NCBI GenBank assembly: GCA_023436585.1
Contig: JAEZIN010000008.1
Location: forward strand, 1-64,000
Origin: Bacillota bacterium
GTDB lineage: Bacteria > Bacillota > Clostridia > Christensenellales > Aristaeellaceae
Direction: 5' to 3'
DNA length: 64,000 nt
The translations under genes and the position numbers were made by a program. The notes below the pieces were generated by a model, which made no database searches, was not told the origin of the DNA, and saw only the letters and a list, made by a program, of their open reading frames with translations. This document shows positions 17,213 through 25,904 of the stretch, in pieces (position 1 is the first letter of the stretch; each line of letters begins with the position of its first letter).

Positions 17213-18355
17213 CTAATTCTTGCCCTGGGAGGTATCCTGCCCGTTTTTGTTCTTCTCGGGCTGCTGTTCGTTCCCCTTGCCTCCGCCCGCTTGGCTCGGG
17301 GGCTGTTTACCGCCAGAGCCGGATGACGTTCCCTCCTGCGCATCCGGCTCCGGCAAGGGCGTATAGGCTCGATGATTCTGTCCAGGCACTTTTGTCTTTT
17401 GTGCACCTGGCGTATTCTTTATGACCGGGGTGTGCGGTGCCTGTTTCCCCGGCCCTTTTGTGGTTTGGGGCTCATAAGTACTCTGGGGCTTTGCGTACGG
17501 AAAAGACCCATGCCCCTTTGCGTCCCCCTCCCCCAATGGTGAAGGCGTTGGCAAAATCAATGATGCTGGATTGTTTTCGCCCGGTTGATCCTCTTCGCCG
17601 TTCTTGCGGCCATGACTTTCCCCCATGTTCTGACCCTGGGTCTGGCCCTGTTTTCTTTGAAGGATCTCCCGAACGGGTTTTTTCAGCCAATCCTCCACGG
17701 TCGTTCCGCCCAAATCCTCGGGGGAAGCAGCTGCTTCCTCCGCCAAAATGAGCTTCCCGGCTGTGGTATGGTGCTGCTTTGCCGCTTCCACCTTGCTGAT
17801 ATCCGTATCGATGGCAGTGACGCTCAATGGTTTGTCCATATTAAGATTTTGGGTGCTGCCGCCCAGCCTGCCGGCCAGCCCCCTGACATCCTTGATACCG
17901 TAGGATGCCGCTGCGATGACCACATCATTGCTGCCGTCTGCCGTAAAGTATTGCGAATCATCCAGACTCTTTAAAGCCATGGCGAAGGCCGTGTCCATGG
18001 GACGGCTGACAACACCCTCTTGAATCAGCTGCTGTACGATGGGTTCCGCATCCTCGTTGACCGCTTCCACGGAAAGTACCCGGTCAAACCAGTTCAGCGA
18101 AAACTCCATAGAAGGGTTCACATCCAGGCTGACATAGGAAACAGGTACGCGGTCCGCAGCCAGACCGACCGTACCCAGAAAGAAAATCACCAGGCTGGCA
18201 GCAATCAAAAGCGGGCGCAGCGTCCTCTTTTTCTCAGCCATAAAGGGGATCTGCTGTCCAACGCGGTAACCCCGGTCTGCCGCCTTGACAAAAGTACCCT
18301 GTTCCGTAAGCAGCACCGCCTGACGGCCCGTGATTTGTACCACCACCGCTTTCAT
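17213..18355 (-). CDS. rsgI: RsgI-like membrane anti-sigma factor
   Basis: A 380-residue type II membrane protein. Residues 1-45 are the cytoplasmic RsgI N-terminal domain that binds SigI (MKAVVVQITGRQAVLLTEQG). Residues about 47-66 form the single membrane helix. The extracellular region opens with SYVSLDVNPSMEF, where N80-P81 matches the conserved Asn-Pro bond at which RsgI proteins are reported to self-cleave. Residues after about 235 are disordered, rich in Gly, Gln, Pro and Lys, with no carbohydrate-binding module, unlike several C. thermocellum RsgI proteins. It starts four bases after the sigI stop with AAAGGGG upstream. It should hold SigI inactive until extracellular and intramembrane cleavage. 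Confidence 0.9.
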   Translation of the reverse strand: MKAVVVQITGRQAVLLTEQGTFVKAADRGYRVGQQIPFMAEKKRTLRPLLIAASLVIFFLGTVGLAADRVPVSYVSLDVNPSMEFSLNWFDRVLSVEAVNEDAEPIVQQLIQEGVVSRPMDTAFAMALKSLDDSQYFTADGSNDVVIAAASYGIKDVRGLAGRLGGSTQNLNMDKPLSVTAIDTDISKVEAAKQHHTTAGKLILAEEAAASPEDLGGTTVEDWLKKPVREILQRKQGQTQGQNMGESHGRKNGEEDQPGENNPASLILPTPSPLGEGDAKGHGSFPYAKPQSTYEPQTTKGPGKQAPHTPVIKNTPGAQKTKVPGQNHRAYTPLPEPDAQEGTSSGSGGKQPPSQAGGGKGNEQQPEKNKNGQDTSQGKN

Positions 18356-18359
18356 TGGC

Positions 18360-19067
18360 TCACCCCTTTCTGACAGATTCCAGATAGGTTTTCAGGCCTG
18401 GGTAATCCCCATCCAATATCTCCGTTACGGCGATGATATACCGGCGGTGGCGGTTGATTACCTTGAAGGATATATGGATCCCGGCAGCCACAGCCTGCAC
18501 GGGCAGCCTGCGGGTACGCCGCATTTTATTCATCAATTCCGGCATTTCAAGCATGAAGGCGGCCGCCTCGGCACATGCCTTTTTTGTCTTTTCTGATTTG
18601 GGAGAGCAGTCCACCAGGTCTAAAAAGCCAAATCTGTAATGCGCCAGCATCCCTGCCGCGTCGGCCAGTTCATCCCGAAGGGAATCCTCTTCCAGAACAG
18701 TTCTGTTCCTGATTAAAAGAAAAGGGACAGGAGCATAAGGATCATCTTGATCGGTCTCCCCGGAGAATACTTCCGGAGAGACATTAATCTCAGGCAGGAA
18801 ACGCTTTTGTTTCCTTTGGAAATCAATCAGTCGCCTTTTGATTACCAGCCTGGCGTAGGCTTCAAATTCCCCTTTGCCAAGGTCATAATGATCGGCGGCT
18901 TCCCAGAAGGCAATCAGCGCCACCGACCAGGCATCATCGCTTTCCGTCACATACCTTTTCAGCACAAAGGAAGCCGTTCGCAAAATGAAAGGCTTGTGTT
19001 CCTCCATCAGCCGGTCTTTTTCCTCTTTCGTGCTGTTGGTCGTAGCCTGGTTGGCGAGCCTTGGCAC
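18360..19067 (-). CDS. sigI: RNA polymerase sigma factor SigI
   Basis: A sigma-70-related protein of about 235 residues. Region 2 includes FILRTASFVLKRYVTESDDAWSVALIAFWEAADHYDLGKGEFEAYARLVIKRRLIDFQRK, the SigI hallmark. The C-terminal part (about 165-230) is the SigI-C domain with PVQAVAAGIHISFKVINRHRRYI. The longest frame begins at TTG 19082 with no ribosome site. GTG 19067 has GGAGG five bases upstream, so I prefer it. A hairpin with arms CGGCAGG/CCTGCCG lies at 19101-19126 in its leader. The adjacent rsgI and secreted wall-type genes support a role in envelope stress or polysaccharide sensing. Confidence 0.93.
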   Translation of the reverse strand: MPRLANQATTNSTKEEKDRLMEEHKPFILRTASFVLKRYVTESDDAWSVALIAFWEAADHYDLGKGEFEAYARLVIKRRLIDFQRKQKRFLPEINVSPEVFSGETDQDDPYAPVPFLLIRNRTVLEEDSLRDELADAAGMLAHYRFGFLDLVDCSPKSEKTKKACAEAAAFMLEMPELMNKMRRTRRLPVQAVAAGIHISFKVINRHRRYIIAVTEILDGDYPGLKTYLESVRKG

Positions 19068-19158
19068 AGCGTCCTCCAACAACCATGTAATATGTGCGGT
19101 CGGCAGGAGAAGGTTGTCCCCTGCCGGCCAAAACCTTTTGATCAGGCGGAACCTACAA

Positions 19159-20172
19159 TCAGTTCGCCGAGTCCAAAGCCATCAAAAGCTCCTGGGCTGC
19201 CTGCGTCAGGCTGCCATCCCCTTCAGTTCCGGTACCGGCTCCGGTATCCGTGCCCGTTTCGGCACCGGTGTCCGTTTCGGTATCGGTATCCGTATCTTCC
19301 TGCGGCTGTTCAAAGCGGAAACGGAAGGCGTTCTCATACGCATGGAGCAATGCCAGCAGCGTACCCTTGCCATGATTGGAACCTGACAGTATCTTTTCAC
19401 GCAGCACATCGATGTTGTTGCCGTGGGGCGGTTTCGTTCCATCCGGCGAAGATTGGAGGCCGGCGGTTTGAAGCGCATCCAGCAGCACCTTCAGGGCAGC
19501 CTTGGCGGCTTCGCCATCATCACCGGCGGCGGCTGTTTGATAGGCCGCAAGCAGCTCATTGAGCTTGGCCGCGGTTTCCGTATCCGTCAGCTTTCCAATG
19601 GCCTCGGTAACCGCCTGCATATTGATAATCACTCCGCCGGCGGGGGTATGTTCACCCTTCACCTTCAGGCTGATGCCGGTGGCCGCCAGGGCATTCAAAA
19701 GGGCTTTGCGCGCCGCTTCGGTCGCCGCTTCGTCTTCCCCAGCCGCGGCCGTCTTGTAGGCGTTCAGCAGCGTGGTCAGCTGGGCCGCGGTTTGCGCATC
19801 GGTCAACTGGCTGATAGCCTCGGCAATCCTGCCGGTATTGAGCCTGTCCGGCTTGTCCTCAGTCTTTTCCGGCTTGTTGCCGTGTTTTCCGCCAGGCTGC
19901 TGGCTGTCGTCACCAGTCTGGTCATCGGCATCCTCATCCCCCTCCTGGGGATCGGAGGTCTCGGAAGATGTATCTTCCGCCTCTTGCTCATTGAGCTCCT
20001 GCTTTGCGCTATTTTGGCCGCGGCCTGATGTTTGCTGAGTGCTTTTGCCAGCATTGGGATTTTTGGAATAACCCGATCCGTTGTTTTGCTTTGCGCCTTG
20101 CGCCAGTGCGCTGGTGGCCAGCAGCGAAACAACCAGGAGAACAGCTGTCAGAATCACCAATGTCTTACGCAT
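19159..20172 (-). CDS. Secreted protein with two tandem helical repeats and acidic tail
   Basis: A 337-residue exported protein not matched to a named family. Residues 1-26 are a signal peptide (MRKTLVILTAVLLVVSLLAT, then SALA). Residues 27-110 are disordered and acidic. Two homologous helical repeats of about 55 residues follow: IAEAISQLTDAQTAAQLTTL... and VTEAIGKLTDTETAAKLNEL..., each with an AYxTAAAG core. The tail holds a TDTDTETDTGAETGTDTG run. ATG 20172 has AGGAAGGG upstream. It lies just upstream of sigI on the same strand and shares a promoter type with the glycosyltransferase at 16040. A wall- or matrix-associated role is possible, but I do not assign a function. Confidence 0.85.
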   Translation of the reverse strand: MRKTLVILTAVLLVVSLLATSALAQGAKQNNGSGYSKNPNAGKSTQQTSGRGQNSAKQELNEQEAEDTSSETSDPQEGDEDADDQTGDDSQQPGGKHGNKPEKTEDKPDRLNTGRIAEAISQLTDAQTAAQLTTLLNAYKTAAAGEDEAATEAARKALLNALAATGISLKVKGEHTPAGGVIINMQAVTEAIGKLTDTETAAKLNELLAAYQTAAAGDDGEAAKAALKVLLDALQTAGLQSSPDGTKPPHGNNIDVLREKILSGSNHGKGTLLALLHAYENAFRFRFEQPQEDTDTDTETDTGAETGTDTGAGTGTEGDGSLTQAAQELLMALDSAN

Positions 20173-20333
20173 GGAATCACGTCCCTTCCTTTGATGAATC
20201 GGAAATGAATCGGCCGATTCCCTTTTCACTTACTATATTCGTAACACATTCGCAAAAAAATGGGCTGTTGGAAATGAAAAGTCAAAATTTTTCTGAAACT
20301 TATTACGCCATGGAATTGAGGCTTCCTAAACGT

Positions 20334-20362
20334 ATGATATCACAGCAGCGGGAAATTGTCAC
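20334..20362 (-). promoter_or_regulatory. Promoter of the secreted repeat-protein gene (possibly through sigI-rsgI)
   Basis: Minus-strand GTGACA (20357-20362), 17-bp spacer, TATCAT (20334-20339), with TGATATCA overlapping the -10, identical in key bases to 16072-16100. It leaves a leader of about 155 bases. The 325-base gap 20173-20497 holds this promoter and the candidate terminator at 20424. Confidence 0.6.
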
Positions 20363-20423
20363 TGAAAGCAAGCTTCGCGTTAGTGCATAGACCGGGAAGC
20401 AAAGAGCGTAAGGGCACAATAAG

Positions 20424-20454
20424 GCGGAGGCATCCTTATGACAGGATACCCCCG
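20424..20454 (-). terminator. Candidate terminator of the cellobiose phosphorylase gene
   Basis: GCGGGGGTATCCT pairs with AGGATGCCTCCGC (two mismatches) on the minus strand, 44 bases after the stop. The following CTTATTG is a poor T-tract, so efficiency is uncertain. Confidence 0.45.
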
Positions 20455-20497
20455 CACTTTGCTTCATAGGTTATGACCGGCAAAACCCTCCCGGTTC

Positions 20498-22933
20498 TTA
20501 TTCCACCACAGCCGTCACATAATATGTTTTTCCCGTTTCTCCTGTCGCGGGAAGGATGTTACCGGCCAGTTCCTGTCCATCCGCTGTAAGCCGCACAGCC
20601 TTTTTCTCTCCGCGGCTGTTGTTAATGACATCGATCACGTAGGTATTCCCCCGCCAGCGCCTAGTCAGCGTGAGCTTTTCCATATCCCCCGGCAGGCAGG
20701 GCTCGATCCTCAGTCCGTCATAATCCGGCTTCACGCCCAGTATCGCCTGGGATACGGCATAGAAGCACCAGGCCGCGGTGCCGGTGAGCCAACTGTTCTT
20801 CGCCTCGCCGAAGCGGGGGGCATACGGCCCGGCGATCATCTGGGAATACACGTAAGGCTCCGTGCGGTGAAGCGTCTGGTCGTAAGTATAGGCAGGGCAG
20901 ATCAGGCGGTATGTTTCAAATGCCCTGTCGCCATGGCCCAGCATCGTTTCCGCGATGGTGATCCAGGGGTTGTTGTGGCAGAAGATGCCGCCGTTTTCCT
21001 TGTATCCGGGCGGATAGGAGCTGATTTCGCCCAGCTCCAGGTGGTAAACGGTGTAGGGCGGCGTATGCAGCGCGATGCCATGGCGGCTCATCAGCTTTTC
21101 CCGCACGGAGTCAAGCGCCTTTTGCGCATACCCTTCCTTTACACCAATGCCGCCCATGATACAAAAGCCCTGGGGCTCGATGAAGATTTGACCCTCCGCG
21201 CATTCCGAACTGCCAACCTTGCCGCCGAAGGCGTCATAGGCGCGCAGGAACCAATTGCCGTCCCAGCCGTGATTCAGTACGGACTTCTCCATTTTTTCCT
21301 TTTCCGAAGCGGCAAACAGGCCTTCCTCCGCCCAGCCAAAGCGGCGGCAAAGCTCCGCGTAGTCGTCGGCCACCGCCACGAACATGCCGGCGATAAACAC
21401 CGATTCCGCCACGCCGCTGTCGTAGTTTTGACAGGTTTGGAAGCTTTCTCCCGGCGTCTTGGAGAAGCAGTTCAGGTTCAGGCAGTCGTTCCAGTCCGCC
21501 CGGCCGATGAGCGGCAGGCCGTGGGGGCCCAGGTGCGTGCTGGTATAGCGGAAGGAGCGGCGCAGGTGCTCCATCAGGGGCTGTGCCTTTTCCGCGTTGT
21601 TATCAAAAGGCACGGATTCTTGCAGGATGGAGTAATCGCCTGTTTCCTTGATATAAGCGGCAACGCCGAATATCAGCCACAGCGGGTCGTCGTTGAAGCC
21701 GCTGCCCACATCCATATTCCCCCGCTTGGTCAGCGGCTGGTATTGGTGGTAGGCGCTGCCGTCCTCAAACTGGGTGGCGGCGATATCCAGGATGCGCTCC
21801 CTGGCCCGCTGGGGAACCAGGTGGACAAAGCCCAAAAGATCCTGCGTGGAATCGCGGAAGCCCATGCCGCGGCCTATGCCGGACTCAAAGTAGGAGGCCG
21901 ACCGGGACATGTTAAAGGTGACCATGCACTGGTACTGGTTCCATATGTTCACCATGCGGTTCAGCTTTTCGTCGCCGCTTTGCACCTGGTAACTGCCAAG
22001 CAGCCCGTCCCAATAGGCCTTCAGTTCCGCAAGGGCCGCTTCAAACTGTGCATCGGTAGAAAAGGCTTCTATCAGCTTCTTCGCCGGCGCCTTGTTGACC
22101 ACGCCTGGCGCCTCAAATTTTTCCTCATCGGGGTTTTCACAGTAGCCCAGCACAAACACGAAGGATGCTGATTCGCCAGGCTTCAAAATACGGCGCAGGC
22201 AGTGGGAGCCGATGGGCGCCCAGCCGCTTGCGACACTGTTGCGCGGCCTGTCTTCCAGGACAGCCTGGGGGGCGTTCAGGCCGTTGTACAGGCCCACAAA
22301 CGATTCCCGGTCGGTGTCAAAGCCATCCACGGGCGCATTTACCGCATAGACTGCGTAATGGTTGCGCCGTTCCCTGTACTCGGTTTTGTGGTACAAGGCA
22401 CTGCCGTGCACCTCCACTTCGCCGGTGGAAAAATTGCGCTGGAAGTTGGTGGTGTCATCCATGGCGTTCCACAGGCAAAACTCCACAAAGCTGTACAGGC
22501 TGACGCTTTTCGTTTCCGAAGAGGCGTTGGTCAATACGATTTGCGCAACCTCGGCGGAGCGGCCCCGGGGAACAAGCACCGTCTGCTTTGCCTGAAGGCC
22601 GTTTTTCTCCGAGGAGATCACGCTGTATCCCAAACCGTGCCGGCATTCATACCGGTCCAGGCTCGTTTTCACCGGCATCCAGCCGGGGTTCCAAACGGTT
22701 TCCCCATCCTTGATGTAGAAATAATGCCCGCCGTCATCGGTGGGGATATTGTTGTAACGGTAGCGTGTCAGGCGCAAAAGCCGCGCATCCTTATACAAGC
22801 TATAGCCGCCGCCGGTATTGGACAGCAAAGAAAAGAAGTCCTCACTCCCCAGGTAATTGATCCAGGGATAAGGCGTGTCCGGCCTGGTGATTACGTATTC
22901 CTTCCGGGCATCCTCAAAATATCCGTACGTCAT
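20498..22933 (-). CDS. Cellobiose phosphorylase (GH94)
   Basis: It performs reversible phosphorolysis of cellobiose to alpha-glucose-1-phosphate and glucose in the cytoplasm. At 811 residues it has the length I recall for Clostridium thermocellum cellobiose phosphorylase and matches it from YGYFEDARKEYVIT at the N terminus through the central block NIWNQYQCMVTFNMSRSASY, GIGRGMGFRDS and HGLPLIGRADWNDCLN. The DWND at residues 480-483 carries the general-acid Asp. The C-terminal (alpha/alpha)6 part includes PPGYKENGGIFCHNNPW and GEAKNSWLTGTAAW. A signal peptide is absent, as expected. A LacI/CcpA-like operator lies between promoter and start. It stands alone, with no transporter next to it. This points to use of cellulose-derived sugars. 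Confidence 0.95.
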   Translation of the reverse strand: MTYGYFEDARKEYVITRPDTPYPWINYLGSEDFFSLLSNTGGGYSLYKDARLLRLTRYRYNNIPTDDGGHYFYIKDGETVWNPGWMPVKTSLDRYECRHGLGYSVISSEKNGLQAKQTVLVPRGRSAEVAQIVLTNASSETKSVSLYSFVEFCLWNAMDDTTNFQRNFSTGEVEVHGSALYHKTEYRERRNHYAVYAVNAPVDGFDTDRESFVGLYNGLNAPQAVLEDRPRNSVASGWAPIGSHCLRRILKPGESASFVFVLGYCENPDEEKFEAPGVVNKAPAKKLIEAFSTDAQFEAALAELKAYWDGLLGSYQVQSGDEKLNRMVNIWNQYQCMVTFNMSRSASYFESGIGRGMGFRDSTQDLLGFVHLVPQRARERILDIAATQFEDGSAYHQYQPLTKRGNMDVGSGFNDDPLWLIFGVAAYIKETGDYSILQESVPFDNNAEKAQPLMEHLRRSFRYTSTHLGPHGLPLIGRADWNDCLNLNCFSKTPGESFQTCQNYDSGVAESVFIAGMFVAVADDYAELCRRFGWAEEGLFAASEKEKMEKSVLNHGWDGNWFLRAYDAFGGKVGSSECAEGQIFIEPQGFCIMGGIGVKEGYAQKALDSVREKLMSRHGIALHTPPYTVYHLELGEISSYPPGYKENGGIFCHNNPWITIAETMLGHGDRAFETYRLICPAYTYDQTLHRTEPYVYSQMIAGPYAPRFGEAKNSWLTGTAAWCFYAVSQAILGVKPDYDGLRIEPCLPGDMEKLTLTRRWRGNTYVIDVINNSRGEKKAVRLTADGQELAGNILPATGETGKTYYVTAVVE

Positions 22934-22960
22934 GGCAGCGCCTCCGCTTCTAAAGTTACT

Positions 22961-22970
22961 AAAACGTTTT
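22961..22970. promoter_or_regulatory. LacI-family/cre-like operator upstream of cellobiose phosphorylase
   Basis: Perfect palindrome AAAACGTTTT with central CG, 27 bases upstream of the start codon and downstream of the predicted promoter, a typical roadblock position. The 14-base context CGAAAACGTTTTAG matches the core of the CcpA cre consensus but differs at the edges, so a gene-specific LacI-type repressor is also possible. Confidence 0.6.
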
Positions 22971-23006
22971 CGAAAATGAGTATATGCCTATACGCGAACT
23001 ATACAC

Positions 23007-23035
23007 ATCATACTGCAAGGCAGCCAAAAACACAA
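23007..23035 (-). promoter_or_regulatory. Promoter of cellobiose phosphorylase
   Basis: Minus-strand TTGTGT (23030-23035), 17-bp spacer, TATGAT (23007-23012). A start near 23000 would leave a leader containing the palindrome at 22961. A second -10-like TATACT (22979-22984) has no good -35. Confidence 0.5.
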
Positions 23036-23263
23036 GAGGCGATCAGTCCAAATTTGACAATGCGCACATGTGACATTCGCATAAAGTATAATATGGTCAA
23101 AAGTGTGCCGGAATTGAAATGCCGGATGGAGGACACAGCAAAATCCCATTTGCGGAGCCATAGCAATCTCAAAATTGCTTTGCACTCATCAAAAACGATT
23201 TAGTTGCGCCGCGAGTCTATGTTGGCCGCATCTGCGCACGAAACATCTTCTCCCGCATGAAAA

Positions 23264-23292
23264 TTGATAAAATACCCATCCTGTGCTATACT
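23264..23292 (+). promoter_or_regulatory. Promoter of the M28 peptidase gene
   Basis: TTGATA (23264-23269), 17-bp spacer, TATACT (23287-23292), about 60 bases before the ATG. The 420-base gap 22934-23353 holds this, the divergent phosphorylase promoter and its operator; nothing else is recognised in the middle. Confidence 0.65.
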
Positions 23293-23353
23293 TTGTAAAA
23301 ATCATCTGCCCTCATATCAAGTACCATGCAGTACAAACAAAGGAGGTTCCGCC

Positions 23354-25003
23354 ATGAAGCTGGTCAAACCCGCGGCCGCAGTCCTGGCCGTCATCATTGC
23401 CGCGCTCCTGGGCCTGAGCGTGCTCTTCACTTCCCCCGCGCCAACCGGCGATGTGCCTGATACACAGTTCAGCGCGCCGCGGGCGGCGCAGGATCTGAAA
23501 GTGATCTCCAAGGATGTGCATACCAACAATGACACGCAAGCCATTGAATCCGTGCGTACATATCTGGCCGATACCCTGCAGGCGATTGGCTTGGAAGTAG
23601 AGAGGCGCACCTACGAAAAGGATTACGAGAAGGCGGAGCACGGCCACGGCACCCACGTGACCGCAGTGGATATCTGCGGTACGTTGAAAGGTGCCAGCGA
23701 CCGGTCCATTTTGCTGGTTGCCCACTACGACTCCAACCCCGGCTTGGGCCTGGGTGAGGCGCCGGGCTCCCACGGTGCTTCCGATGACGGATATGGCGTG
23801 TCGGTCATACTGGAAACGCTTCGCTGCATTGCAGCCCAGGGGAACATGCAAAACACCATCCGCGTGGTCTTTACCGACGCGGAGGAAACCTCCATGCTGG
23901 GTTCCGAGGCCATCGCAAAGGACGCGGAATACAACGCCTCCGCCTCCGACGCAGTGTTCAACATTGAATCGCGGGGACTGAACGGCCCCTCCATATTGTT
24001 TGAAACCAGCGTGAACAACGCGGCGCTGATCCGCTTTTACGCCGCCAACAATCCGCATCCCGCCTCCTGGTCGCTGGCAACGGACGTATACCGTGTCATG
24101 CCAAACTATACGGATTTCACGGCCTTCATAGAGCAAGGCATGCGCGGCCTGAACTTCTCCAACCTGAACAAAATCGAGGACAACCACACGCCCAGGGATA
24201 TTTATGAAAATATCAGCCTCTCTGCCATACAGGACTACGGTGAGCAGGTGCTGCCTTTGGTTTCCGCCTTTGCCCAGGGAAATGTGCCGGAATCATTTGA
24301 ATCAAAAGAGGATATGGCGTGGTTCACCCTGACCCGGGGAACCTTTGTCACCTTCCCGGCATGGATGAACTGGATATGGCTGGGCCTGGCAATGCTGCTT
24401 CTTGGCGTATACCTGTACGTTGCCCATCTGCAAAACAAATTGAAACTGCGCCACCTGAAGCGGGCACTGTTCTATTTGGGGGCCGCACTCGTTGCAGCCG
24501 TTCTTGGCACCGGGCTTGCGGTACTGCTGGCCAAGATATTCGGCCTGGGTTACAGCCTGACGAATCTGGTGGGCGTGCCCTATTTTGAGTGGATTGCAAG
24601 CGGCCTGATCGTGCTCATGGCACTGGCGCTGGCGCTGTACGGCCGCAGAAGGATGCAAAAAGGCGCGACATACGAAGAGCTTGTTATACCGGCCATCCTG
24701 CTTTCCGTGGCGATGGCCCTGGTATTTACGGCATTTCTCCCCGGCGGGGCTTTCCTGTTCAGCTTCGGGGCCATCTTTGCATCCATCATCGGCTTGATCA
24801 CACTCAAATTCCCGGCGGCAGGCCTTTTTACCGGCTTTGTATCGGTATGGATTGCCGCACCGGTGATCGCGCTGCTATTGATCGCGCTGACGCCGGGCGC
24901 CCTGGGTGTTGTGCTTTTGTTTGCGGCCTTCCCGCTGTTTGTAGCCGTGCCATCGGTGGCGGCTGCGCTGCCCCAGGCAAAGGGTAAAACGCTGGCTTCC
25001 TAA
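23354..25003 (+). CDS. Membrane-anchored M28-family metallopeptidase
   Basis: A 549-residue protein. The N-terminal hydrophobic helix (about 8-25) is a signal or anchor. An M28 zinc aminopeptidase domain spans about 35-320. Metal ligands are visible in order: LVAHYDSN (His/Asp), GASDDGYGV (bridging Asp), FTDAEETSMLGS (Glu-Glu, catalytic and ligand), and a later His in the NKIEDNHTPRD block. After residue 335 come about seven membrane helices. The combination of an extracytoplasmic M28 domain and a multi-helix C terminus resembles Fxna/ERMP1-like peptidases. The ATG has AGGAGG seven bases upstream. It is monocistronic, with its own promoter and terminator. Confidence 0.92.
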   Translation: MKLVKPAAAVLAVIIAALLGLSVLFTSPAPTGDVPDTQFSAPRAAQDLKVISKDVHTNNDTQAIESVRTYLADTLQAIGLEVERRTYEKDYEKAEHGHGTHVTAVDICGTLKGASDRSILLVAHYDSNPGLGLGEAPGSHGASDDGYGVSVILETLRCIAAQGNMQNTIRVVFTDAEETSMLGSEAIAKDAEYNASASDAVFNIESRGLNGPSILFETSVNNAALIRFYAANNPHPASWSLATDVYRVMPNYTDFTAFIEQGMRGLNFSNLNKIEDNHTPRDIYENISLSAIQDYGEQVLPLVSAFAQGNVPESFESKEDMAWFTLTRGTFVTFPAWMNWIWLGLAMLLLGVYLYVAHLQNKLKLRHLKRALFYLGAALVAAVLGTGLAVLLAKIFGLGYSLTNLVGVPYFEWIASGLIVLMALALALYGRRRMQKGATYEELVIPAILLSVAMALVFTAFLPGGAFLFSFGAIFASIIGLITLKFPAAGLFTGFVSVWIAAPVIALLLIALTPGALGVVLLFAAFPLFVAVPSVAAALPQAKGKTLAS

Positions 25004-25020
25004 GGCTCAAGTTAGAAATT

Positions 25021-25059
25021 GGGCTGCACCGGATCGCTATCCTGTGTAGCCCTGTTTTT
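25021..25059 (+). terminator. Terminator of the M28 peptidase gene
   Basis: GGGCTGCAC pairs with GTGTAGCCC (one G-T type mismatch), followed by TGTTTTT. The T-tract touches the stop codon of the convergent minus-strand gene. Confidence 0.75.
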
Positions 25060-25903
25060 AATTGACGTCCTCCATATGAATCACAAGTTCCATATCCTCG
25101 CGTTCAAACTTCCCCATGGCCTCAATCTCATCCGGCAGACCTCCGACGAACACTTCCCCCGTTTTCTCCCATTGCGGCAAAGTGAGCTGAACATCCCCGT
25201 ATTCGTTGACCACCAGGTACCCTTTCCTGCTCATTTCCCAGACTACGGGCTTCGTAAGGCTGTAATCCACCTGCCCGAACTTGTTTGTATAGTCTTCCTC
25301 CCTCAGCACAATTATTGGCTGGACAGGCCGGAAAACAGAGATCCGCAGGATGATATCAAACGGTCCTTCCGGCAAACCGCCCCGGATTTCTCCCGTGAAG
25401 CCGCCTTTGGCGGTTGAATCAGGATGGATGTGAGACTTATATGGATCAGGCAGCCAGGTATACGCCACCCCATCGTTGGAATCAATGATGATATGCTTCC
25501 CGCCGGCCGTAGGTGCATCTGTCACAATATAGGCCGGCTCGCCCGGACGGCTATTCTCAAACACCCAGCCTGCCGCAATGCGCTTCCCATCCAGCAGTAT
25601 GCTGTCCATGGTGACGGTTACCCCCAGTGCGGTTTTGCTCTCCCCCACCGCCCACACCTTTTCAAGTGTCTTCTCATCCGCGTTTTGTATCCCGCCAAAA
25701 AGGTAATCCAGCACGCCCCACTGGTTGGTGGCTACCGCCGCCGCCGTAAGGAGCAGGAGGGTCGGAAGCGTGACCGCCAGGATAACGGAAAGCCGCCGTC
25801 TGGCTGGCCTTTTTGCTTTTATCTCCCCCAGCGCATGCAGCACACTTTGGTGCACACGATCCGGCACAGGGGTAAACGCGCTTTGATAATCCCTGTCTCC
25901 CAT
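25058..25903 (-). CDS. Probable membrane anti-sigma factor (DUF4179-like)
   Basis: A 281-residue protein with a cytoplasmic N terminus of about 45 residues, one membrane helix (about 40-62: LSVILAVTLPTLLLLTAAAV) and a large extracytoplasmic domain rich in beta structure. It starts one base after the stop of the ECF sigma gene, with GAGGAGG about nine bases upstream. That arrangement and the one-helix topology are typical of anti-sigma partners. The extracellular part resembles the DUF4179 group of such proteins. No zinc HxxxCxxC anti-sigma motif is seen in the N-terminal part, so the sigma-binding mode is uncertain. Confidence 0.8.
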   Translation of the reverse strand: MGDRDYQSAFTPVPDRVHQSVLHALGEIKAKRPARRRLSVILAVTLPTLLLLTAAAVATNQWGVLDYLFGGIQNADEKTLEKVWAVGESKTALGVTVTMDSILLDGKRIAAGWVFENSRPGEPAYIVTDAPTAGGKHIIIDSNDGVAYTWLPDPYKSHIHPDSTAKGGFTGEIRGGLPEGPFDIILRISVFRPVQPIIVLREEDYTNKFGQVDYSLTKPVVWEMSRKGYLVVNEYGDVQLTLPQWEKTGEVFVGGLPDEIEAMGKFEREDMELVIHMEDVN

Positions 25904-25904
25904 C

